DNA of 5,145 bases from Phycisphaerales bacterium (GTDB lineage Bacteria; Planctomycetota; Phycisphaerae; Phycisphaerales; Phycisphaeraceae), in contig JAAUTM010000152.1 in NCBI GenBank assembly GCA_012031455.1, forward strand, positions 1 to 5,145. Direction: 5' to 3'. Shown here piece after piece: positions 1-5,145 of this stretch. The translations under genes were made by a program, and so were the position numbers. Each line of letters opens with the position of its first letter. Positions within the stretch are counted from its first letter, which is position 1. The notes beneath the pieces are model-generated. The model did not search any database and had not been told where the DNA came from. It saw nothing but the letters and a program-made list of their open reading frames with translations.

Positions 1-1268
1 ATTTGTGTTGGAGGTGATTCTGCGTGATTTTTCGATGCGCACATTTTTGCCGGTGGTTGTGGCATCGGTGATTGGCGTGGCCAGACGAGGGCGATCCACC
101 CGGAACAAGCGGTTTTCAGTGTGCCTCCGGAACTGGCGGAGTATCCGTTTCTACTCAAAAAATCATTCCTTATGTCGGCGTTGGGTATTTTCTGCGGATT
201 GATTGGTTGGGGTTTTTCACGCACGTATCACGGACTGGAACACTGGTTCCGTCACCTGAAACTTCACCCCGCATTGAAACCGGCAATCGGGGGCGTGCTG
301 CTGGGCATGATGGGCGTGGTGTTCGTGCTGGGCTTTGGCAGAGGTGTGGGCGGCTATGAACCCCCGGTGTTCTTTGCCAACGGTTACCCCGTGATTCAAT
401 GGCTGTTTCATCCTTCGACCTATCTGGGGATCGATGCTAATGGAATGCCGGTGCGCCAGGTGACTTTCGTGGTGTTGTTTGCAGCCATGCTTTGCAAAAT
501 CATTGGCACGGGGCTGACGCTGGGTTCGGGCGGTTCAGGCGGAACTTTCGCTCCCAGCCTGTTCATCGGGCGACTTTGGGGGGTGCGTTTGGTATTGCGG
601 TGCGTCATGTGCCGGGGTTTGGGGATGTGATGCCCGCCAACTTCGCTCTGGTAGGTATGGCCGGTGTATTGGCCGGTGCGGTGCATTGTCCACTCACTGC
701 GTTTTTACTGATATTTGAACTCACCAACGATTACAAACTCATTCTGCCCGTGATGCTGGTGGCGGTGCTGGCGACGACCATCGCCAAGCTTTTTGATCGC
801 GACAGTATTTACACCGTGACATTGCGGGAGCAGGGAATTCGGGTGGGGGCTTTGGCGGACCTGACGGTGTTGCGGAGGATGCAGATCAACCCGGCGATGG
901 TCAGCCCGGTGGAGGCGATGCGGGCGGATACCCCGGCTCAGCGTCTGCTGGATATTGCAGCCAACATCGGCGGATCCGAATATGTGGTGATCGATAAAAA
1001 CGATCACTATCTGGGCCTGGTGCGCAGTGCGGACCTGCGCCTGGCACTGATACAAAAGGAAGCAATCCCACTCATGCTGGTGGAGGATCTGGCCCGCAAT
1101 GATGTGCCGACGCTGCTACTGGGGGATACCCTCGAGCAGGTCATGGACAAATTCAACCGGGAGGATGTCGGCAGCTTGCCGGTGCTCGATGTGGAAAAAA
1201 GGGTACTTGGGGCAGTCACCCGTGCGGAGCTGATGAAGCATTATTTGAAAGCACTGGAAGAGGAATGA
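1..1268 (+). CDS. ClC-family chloride channel/transporter with C-terminal CBS pair (5' partial, two frameshifts)
   Basis: Integral-membrane protein that moves chloride, or exchanges it for protons, with two cytoplasmic CBS domains that usually bind adenine nucleotides. Only about the last 420 residues are present, so the early filter motifs (GSGIP and GKEGP types) lie upstream. Visible are LEVILRDFS near the start, the late filter motif GSGGSGGTFAPSLF (about 523-564), the helix stretch GMAGVLAGAVHCPLTAF, the DSIYTV tyrosine that fits the conserved pore tyrosine of the last membrane helix, and two CBS repeats (about 880-1045 and 1075-1245) ending in KALEEE. The protein runs through three frames. 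It changes near 80-84, where one C seems missing (GVA to TRAIHPEQ), and at 568-571, where one G seems missing (SLFIG to ATLGGAFG). Both joins restore family sequence exactly. Transporter versus channel cannot be decided without the upstream glutamate motif. Confidence 0.9.
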
Positions 1269-1334
1269 CCACCATTAACCTGTACCACAGTTCAAGGTTG
1301 CATATCACTTGTTCGTAATGATTGGAAATGATTC

Positions 1335-1731
1335 ATGGCGGAATCGCTGCTCCAAACTCCGTTGCCTTCTGCCCCCCGGCTGTACCGTTTTGGTCATGCC
1401 ATGAAACTGCATGGGGCAGCGGCTTTTGGCAGGGTTTTGCGGGGAAACCAGGCACAGCATCGGCCCATTAACGCTTTGGGCTAAACCTAACGAACTAACT
1501 CACAGTCGGCTGGGGTTGTCTGTGTCGCGAGCTGTGGGTAACGCAGTACAACGTAATCAGATCAAGCGCCTTTTGCGTGAAGCGTTTCGCCTGCTGCAAC
1601 ATGAACTACCTGCGGGATACGATTTTATTATCGTGGTTTACAAACACGAGCTACGCGAGCTGAACGATTATCAGCAATTGCTCAAACGTGGCAGCGAATC
1701 ACTGCACAAGCTTTGGCTCAAACGAAGATGA
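1335..1731 (+). CDS. rnpA: Ribonuclease P protein component, RnpA (one frameshift)
   Basis: Small basic protein that binds the RNase P RNA and helps it remove the 5' leader of precursor tRNAs in the cytoplasm. The C-terminal part is diagnostic: [21 protein letters not shown] followed by LLREAFR, then [11 protein letters not shown]. The usual RNR of the signature is RNQ here. The N-terminal part lies in another frame from ATG 1335 (MAESLLQ, then [15 protein letters not shown], matching the family's N-terminal phenylalanine region), with GGAA seven bases before the ATG. That frame hits TAA soon after 1475. The frames join between about 1452 and 1464. Losing two G at CGG/GGC would give [13 protein letters not shown], with normal family spacing and a total of 132 residues; one inserted base is the alternative. 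An ATG at 1411 in the second frame would give a shorter protein lacking the conserved N-terminus. The gene overlaps yidD by four bases. Confidence 0.9.
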
Positions 1732-1970
1732 TGGCGATCACCCAGAAAATCCTTCGCCGTATCGGCACGAATATCATCGTGTTTTTCGTGATGCTGTATC
1801 GCGCCAGTTTCGGATTGTTCATGGGCGGGCATTGCCGATTTCACCCCTCCTGCAGTCAATACATGATTGAAGCGGTTCATAAACACGGCCCATGGCGCGG
1901 GGGGTGGTTGGGTTTGAAACGCATCGGGCGATGTCACCCGTTTGGTGGCTCCGGCTACGATCCGCCGTGA
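1728..1970 (+). CDS. yidD: Membrane protein insertion efficiency factor YidD
   Basis: Short membrane-associated protein (80 residues) of the YidD/DUF37 family, which assists the YidC insertase in placing proteins in the inner membrane. The hallmark pattern is complete: LYRASFG, then [15 protein letters not shown] with its cysteines, [14 protein letters not shown], and the end [14 protein letters not shown]. An amphipathic or hydrophobic N-terminal stretch (IIVFFVMLY) is visible. I chose ATG 1728 because it overlaps the rnpA stop as ATGA, the usual sign of translational coupling. A second ATG follows directly at 1731, and a TTG at 1713 in the same frame is less likely. The rnpA-yidD order is widely conserved in bacteria. 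There is no frameshift. Confidence 0.95.
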   Translation: MMAITQKILRRIGTNIIVFFVMLYRASFGLFMGGHCRFHPSCSQYMIEAVHKHGPWRGGWLGLKRIGRCHPFGGSGYDPP

Positions 1971-1991
1971 ATTGGAAATCACCAAGCCCTT

Positions 1992-2246
1992 TCACACATG
2001 CACAGCTTGATCAGTTGTATCAGTAGCAGGTTCGGGGAGATGTTTGCCATATTTAAAAAGCACCAACTGGCAGGCTGTGCAGTGGTAGGCGGGAAGTTTA
2101 TGGCGACGTTCCCATGTCAATGTCCCCGGCAGGTACCGGGCGAATTCAACCGAGCCGTGAGGCTGACCTTTGCGAAACCAGAACATGCCGCCGCCGGTGG
2201 GGATGAAGCCTTCCTGCATCCGCGTATGGCATTGGGGGCAAAGCAT
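1992..2246 (-). CDS. Small zinc-ribbon protein, DUF6487-like (PF20097)
   Basis: A protein of 84 residues with two cysteine pairs, CPQC at 3-6 and CTAC at 56-59, as expected for a single zinc ribbon. Between them are EGFIPTGGGMFWFRKG and a conserved-looking PGTLTWERRHKLPAY segment, followed by LVLFKYGK. This layout is that of the small, widespread DUF6487-type family, whose function is unknown to me; the family name comes from memory and was not searched. There is no signal peptide or membrane span. The start is well supported by GAGGG six bases upstream. The gene converges on yidD with 21 bases between the stops and lies downstream of murB on the same strand, so it could be read from the murB transcript, although 128 bases separate them. 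It reads intact. Confidence 0.8.
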   Translation of the reverse strand: MLCPQCHTRMQEGFIPTGGGMFWFRKGQPHGSVEFARYLPGTLTWERRHKLPAYHCTACQLVLFKYGKHLPEPATDTTDQAVHV

Positions 2247-2252
2247 CGCAAA

Positions 2253-2257
2253 CCCTC
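2253..2257 (-). promoter_or_regulatory. Ribosome binding site of the zinc-ribbon gene
   Basis: On the minus strand GAGGG (within AGTGAGGGTT) lies six bases before the ATG at 2246-2244. It is a clear Shine-Dalgarno match and fixes the start of the zinc-ribbon gene. Confidence 0.6.
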
Positions 2258-2374
2258 ACTAAAATGGATAACCAAGTGAATGACGATGACCCTGTTAAGT
2301 TTATCGTTAATGGGTGGCGGTGGCAACGAATTTATGTACGCCGATGAATCAGTAAGTTGGTGATGAAGCCATGA

Positions 2375-3271
2375 TCAAGGCCAGGTCACGACCTCACGTT
2401 CGAGTTTGACACCAAATTTGCTTTGCACGGTCTGTTCGATGTGTTGCATGACCGCGAGGATGTCGGCTGCCTTGCCGGGTTTTGAACCATGACGAAATTA
2501 GCGTGGATGTGGGATACCTCGGCGCTGCCAATGCGAAACCCTTAAGCCCGGCCCGGTCGATGAGTTGCCCTGCGGAGGCTCCAACATCCGGCGGCGGATT
2601 TTTGAAGGCGCACCCGGCGGAGTGGGCACCAAGGGGTTGGGTCGCACTTTTCCATGCGAAGATTTCTTTGACACGCTTGACCAGAGTTTCCGGGTCATCG
2701 GGAGTCAGGGCAAAGTCAACAGCGGTGATGAATCTGCCCACAATGTTGGTTTTACGATAGGCAAAGACAAGGTCATCACGATCACGACTGTAACTTTGCC
2801 CCGTGGCATCCATCAAATGTACTTTACTCACCGCGCGACCAATGTCCCCATAGGCACCGCCAGCATTCATTTTTACAGCGCCGCCAACGGTAGCGGGTAT
2901 CCCTGCCAGACATTCCAAACCGGCAAGACCCGCCTTGGCCGTATCCAATACCAGTTGCTTGAGGTCCACCCCGGCTCCGGCGGTGACGAGTCCGGTTTTG
3001 GCATCAATCGCAACCTGTTTGAAGGTGGAATCATCGAGTTTGATCACCACACCTTTGACACCTTCATCAGCGATGAGCAGGTTGGCACCATCACCCAGCA
3101 CATAAACAGGGATGCGTTTTTCATGGCAGCGCTGGGCCAGCGTGCTGAGTTGCGCAAGTGAGGAAGGGTGGGCCAGAACCTGAGCCGGTCCGCCCACGCC
3201 GTACCAGGTGAGGGGCGAAAGGGGTACATCGAGTTGGTGGGGGATGGCCAGGTCAGCCAGAAGTTTTGCAT
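2375..3271 (-). CDS. murB: UDP-N-acetylenolpyruvoylglucosamine reductase MurB (three frameshifts)
   Basis: Cytoplasmic FAD enzyme that reduces UDP-GlcNAc-enolpyruvate to UDP-MurNAc with NADPH, the second committed step of peptidoglycan synthesis. In the corrected 299-residue protein I see TWYGVGGPA (23-30), the FAD-binding VLGDGANLLIADEG (58-71), GIPATVGGAVKMNAGGAYG (124-142), the YRK arginine motif (172-174), HSAGCAFKNP (217-226), GSAEVSHIHANFVMV (249-263) and a C-terminal LEREVV (291-296) that fits the catalytic glutamate region. The residue at the proton-donor position of SAGCAFKNP is cysteine, where E. coli has serine. Three one-base losses are needed: an A in the run at 3264-3267 right after the ATG, a C near 2535, and a G near 2475. 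Without the last two, the C-terminus turns to unrelated sequence after GLKGF. The start at 3271 gives MQKLLADLAIP; in-frame ATGs at 3283 and 3331 are alternatives. Confidence 0.93.
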
Positions 3272-3289
3272 GGTCGGCCCCATGGTCGG
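3269..3289. repeat. Nine-base direct repeat at the murB start
   Basis: CATGGTCGG occurs at 3269-3277 and again at 3281-3289, three bases apart. On the minus strand this repeats the context CCGACCATG, so two ATG codons lie 12 bases apart in the same frame (MGPTMQ). Either could start murB. It may be a short tandem slip event or chance. Confidence 0.5.
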
Positions 3290-3486
3290 GTGGTGATGAT
3301 CGGCAGTGACATGATAACGTCGAAGTCGCATCCGCCCACCCAGTGAATGAATCGGGGATTCACTTTGCAGGAAGTGATCGCAGGCAATCAGGCAGTATAG
3401 AGACGCTGGCAACGGGGCATTGGATTGACATTTAGCAATGGTTGGCAAAAGTAATAGCAAGGCGGCTGCTGGACGAGCGATGCAAC
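3272..3486. promoter_or_regulatory. Divergent intergenic region between murB and the unknown gene
   Basis: The murB gene leaves to the left and the unknown gene to the right, so both promoters should lie here. On the minus strand TATACT (3399-3394) could be a -10 box for murB, but I see no good -35 at the right distance. On the plus strand TTGACA (3425-3430) is a perfect -35 word, but the best -10 word, TAATAG at 3452-3457, sits 21 bases away, which is too far for a standard promoter. Neither is more than suggestive. The inverted repeat at 3342-3364 lies in this region. An ATG at 3331 on the minus strand (MRLRRYHV), preceded by a G-rich stretch, would extend murB into it. Confidence 0.3.
3342..3364. 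repeat. Perfect 7-base inverted repeat upstream of murB
   Basis: AGTGAAT at 3342-3348 and ATTCACT at 3358-3364 are exact reverse complements around a nine-base centre. A nested GAATC/GATTC pair (3349-3353 and 3357-3361) offers a second fold. It lies between the possible murB -10 word and the murB start, where an operator or a leader hairpin would act. No T-run follows on either strand, so it is not a terminator. No regulator can be named. Confidence 0.4.
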
Positions 3487-3856
3487 ATGGCCGATAATAC
3501 CCTTGGTGAGCAAATCGACCGCATCAACCCGGATGCAACTGTCGCAGGCGATGGCCCTGGCGGTGGTGGTCACATGGACGGTTTGTGCCGTGGCCGATGT
3601 GGGGACCGGGTCGACGATGCTGGTGATGACGGGCAATGCTAAACCCAAGTCCGAGCAAATTGAAAGTCGAACGCTTGAACAGATAAAGGGTCATCTTCGC
3701 TCAGCAGCAGGTCAATTTCGGCTGCACCCCTCGCCTGCGCCATGGTTGACCGCTCCGATGATGATCGTGCTGGGTAGCCCCTGGCCGGATGCAGCAGGCG
3801 GGGCTGCGACCTGGTATCGCCTTGTGCATCAGAATCCTGATCGCTGGTTATGTTAG
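3487..3856 (+). CDS. Unrecognised protein with N-terminal membrane segment or signal peptide (frame uncertain)
   Basis: I do not recognise this product. The best-supported part is the frame from about 3530 to 3856, which uses GC-ending codons like the neighbours. It opens with a hydrophobic stretch (MQLSQAMALAVVVTWTVCAVA) that could be a membrane anchor or a signal peptide with an AVA/D cleavage site. A hydrophilic part (SEQIESRTLEQIKGHLRSA) follows, then proline- and tryptophan-rich sequence (APWLTAPMMIVLGSPWPD) and TWYRLVHQNPDRWL. The start may be ATG 3487 in another frame (MADNTLGEQIDRIN), joined by one extra C at 3528-3530; ATG 3533 without a shift is the alternative. The end is also unsure: after TAG at 3854-3856 the same frame stays protein-like to TGA 3907 (SNWQLLINVNLPPPTV), and a shifted frame runs to 4005. 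It is divergent from murB and precedes secA on the same strand. Confidence 0.45.
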
Positions 3857-4005
3857 AGCAACTGGCAATTGCTCATCAATGTCAATCTGCCTCCGCCGAC
3901 GGTGTGAAGCGATTTTTTATTCAAGCTGCTTTCACTAAAACACACCCTCAATTGTTCCAAGAAGTTCACGCCGACGACATGCCAGTAATGAGCATGGGGG
4001 CGTGA
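3850..4005 (+). CDS. Possible small protein, or the frameshifted end of the preceding gene
   Basis: An open frame of 51 codons starts with an ATG that overlaps the preceding TAG (MLEQLAIAHQ) and ends VHADDMPVMSMGA. It could be a coupled small gene. It could also be the true C-terminus of the previous gene if one T is missing near 3848, giving NPDRWFMLEQ. Third codon positions are not clearly GC-rich, there is no obvious ribosome binding site, and I recognise no motif. It competes with the reading in which the upstream frame continues to 3907, so at most one of the two is right. Confidence 0.2.
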   Translation: MLEQLAIAHQCQSASADGVKRFFIQAAFTKTHPQLFQEVHADDMPVMSMGA

Positions 4006-4082
4006 TTCCAGCAAGTTCATCAACAACATCATGGTGGGTCAGCCCTTGAGGCACCACCGGATTCTCACCACTGAGGTTCATC
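4006..4082. other. Leader of secA, no gene seen
   Basis: This short stretch holds the secA ribosome binding site at its end and an imperfect GGTGG/CCACC inverted repeat (about 4033-4059). There is no T-run and no clear promoter, so secA may be co-transcribed with the gene before it. Confidence 0.35.
4073..4076 (+). promoter_or_regulatory. Ribosome binding site of secA
   Basis: GAGG lies six bases before ATG 4083. It supports this ATG as the start of secA. Confidence 0.6.
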
Positions 4083-5145
4083 ATGGTCATCGCTTTTGTC
4101 AGTAAATCGTTCACCAAGGTTTTCGGGTCCCGCAACGACCGCCTGCTCAAGGCTTATCAAAAGCGAGTAGCCCAGGTCAATGCACTGGAAGCAAAGATCC
4201 GCCAATACACCGATGCACAACTGCGCGAGCAGACGGATCTGTTTCGACAGCGCATCAAGCAGGGTGAGAAACCTGCCACGGTGCTGCCGGAGGCTTTGGC
4301 GGTGGCACGAGAAGCGATGGACCGGTCGGTGGGTGTCCGCAATATTTTCAATCCAGCCTACAAATTTGATCCAGCGACATTGCCTGCGCAAGTCCAGGGG
4401 TTGTATCAGGAAACCAAAGCAAAAATGGATGCAGCAGCGCCCAGCGGGGTGCTTGGAAGTGGAAAGGTACCGGTGCTGGGATGGATGCAGGAGGAAATAC
4501 CGCTGCCGATTTACGAGGCGGTGAGGCAGTTGTACCCGCTTAGCAAACCTCCGTTCCGTGCCCGGCCGTTTGATGTACAGCTCATCGGTGGCATGGTGCT
4601 CCACGAAGGTAAAATTTCGGAAATGAAAACCGGTGAGGGCAAAACCATCGTTGCCCCGCTGGCTTGTTACCTGTCATGCCTGGAAGGCTTGCATGGCCAC
4701 GTGGTGACGGTCAACGATTATCTGGTGCAGCGCGACCGCGACTGGGTTTTCCCGTTTTATCACTGGCTGGGTTTGAGCGTGGGGGCCATTCACCCCTTCC
4801 ATGTGCAACCTCCGGAGGAAAAACAGCAGGCCTACCAATGTGATGTGGTGTACGGCACCAACAGTGAGTTTGGGTTCGACTACCTGCGTGACAATATGAA
4901 GCTGTCGGTCAGCGAACAGGTGCAACGTCGTCGTGAGTTTGCCATCATCGACGAAGTGGACTCAATTCTGATCGACGAAGCCCGTACCCCGCTGATTATT
5001 TCCGGCCCGGCGCACGAAGATGTGCCACGTTACGAACTGGCGGACCAGCTTGCCCGGCACTTTGATGCAGAAGCAGCGCGATTGGGATATCGCCAACCAG
5101 AAAGTCACCGATGCCCAGCTCCGGCTCAAAGGGTGGAAGGCGATA
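4083..5145 (+). CDS. secA: Preprotein translocase ATPase SecA, N-terminal part (3' partial, two frameshifts near the end)
   Basis: Cytoplasmic/peripheral motor that drives preproteins through SecYEG by ATP hydrolysis. From ATG 4083 the protein opens with [20 protein letters not shown], the usual N-terminal helix. The DEAD-like motor follows: Q motif [16 protein letters not shown] (163-178), Walker A MKTGEGKT (181-188), [28 protein letters not shown] (257-272), and Walker [19 protein letters not shown] (288-305). Walker A lies about 79 residues later than in E. coli SecA because of an insertion at about 84-162, between VGVR and FDVQL. At 5061-5063 one extra T breaks the frame: after LARH the family-like sequence continues as [18 protein letters not shown] in another frame. 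Near 5131-5133 one G seems missing, restoring VEGD at the end. The gene runs off the window. Confidence 0.95.
   Translation, partial: MVIAFVSKSFTKVFGSRNDRLLKAYQKRVAQVNALEAKIRQYTDAQLREQTDLFRQRIKQGEKPATVLPEALAVAREAMDRSVGVRNIFNPAYKFDPATLPAQVQGLYQETKAKMDAAAPSGVLGSGKVPVLGWMQEEIPLPIYEAVRQLYPLSKPPFRARPFDVQLIGGMVLHEGKISEMKTGEGKTIVAPLACYLSCLEGLHGHVVTVNDYLVQRDRDWVFPFYHWLGLSVGAIHPFHVQPPEEKQQAYQCDVVYGTNSEFGFDYLRDNMKLSVSEQVQRRREFAIIDEVDSILIDEARTPLIISGPAHEDVPRYELADQLARHFDAEAARLGYRQPESHRCPAPAQRVEGD

Noticed and set aside
1298..1321. Possible promoter for rnpA (TTGCAT with TAATGA)
   Set aside because: The spacing is only about 12 bases, too short for a standard promoter.
2264..2347. Plus-strand frame of 27 codons, MDNQVNDDDPVKF to RIYVRR, between the zinc-ribbon gene and the murB end
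   Set aside because: It looks somewhat protein-like, but it has no ribosome binding site, no recognised motif and no room for a promoter.
2565..3161. Long plus-strand open frame (198 codons) opposite murB
   Set aside because: It is antisense to clear MurB motifs, so it is a shadow of the real minus-strand gene.
3645..3880. Minus-strand frame with AAEIDLLLSEDDPLSVQAF opposite the unknown gene
   Set aside because: It is hydrophilic and protein-like, but it lacks a usable upstream start and competes with the plus frame, which has better codon use.
3885..3925. Possible rho-independent terminator (CGCC-GAC-GGTG hairpin before TTTTTT)
   Set aside because: The stem is only four pairs with a wobble, and the T-run starts several bases after it.
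3935..4150. Minus-strand frame of 71 codons over the secA start
   Set aside because: It overlaps the well-supported SecA N-terminus and has no motif or ribosome binding site.
4065..4604. Minus-strand open frame (179 codons) opposite secA
   Set aside because: The plus strand encodes unmistakable SecA motifs here; the minus frame is rich in arginine, histidine and cysteine, as shadows of GC-rich genes tend to be.

Overview
The window looks like a chromosomal housekeeping segment from a planctomycete, most likely of the Phycisphaerae type. This is inferred from the protein flavour of RnpA, MurB, SecA and the small zinc-ribbon protein; no marker gene proves it. The DNA is moderately GC-rich. I see no mobile element, CRISPR array, tRNA or rRNA.

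Layout. (1) Bases 1-1268, plus strand: the C-terminal part of a ClC-family chloride channel/transporter with a tandem CBS domain; its N-terminal part lies upstream of the window. (2) Bases 1335-1970, plus strand: rnpA (RNase P protein) and yidD (membrane-insertion factor), overlapping by four bases as an operon. The rpmH gene that often precedes rnpA is not here. (3) Bases 1992-2246, minus strand: a small four-cysteine zinc-ribbon protein that converges on yidD. (4) Bases 2375-3271, minus strand: murB, a cell-wall precursor enzyme. (5) Bases 3272-3486: a divergent intergenic region with an inverted repeat and a duplicated start context. (6) Bases 3487 to about 3856 or beyond, plus strand: an unrecognised gene with one predicted membrane segment or signal peptide. 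(7) Base 4083 to the end, plus strand: the N-terminal part of secA, the preprotein translocase ATPase. It carries a large insertion ahead of the Q motif.

The most important property of this window is its density of single-base indels. The clc, rnpA, murB and secA genes each need one to three frame changes to give the full conserved protein, and most sit at short homopolymers. Three of the four (rnpA, murB, secA) are normally essential, so I read these as sequencing or assembly errors rather than gene decay. I therefore give composite coordinates across the shifts. YidD and the zinc-ribbon gene read intact.

Together the genes serve envelope and core functions: peptidoglycan precursor synthesis (MurB), protein export and membrane insertion (SecA, YidD), tRNA 5' maturation (RnpA) and ion transport (ClC). 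I found no convincing undescribed system. The items most worth a second look are the SecA insertion and the unrecognised gene in front of secA.
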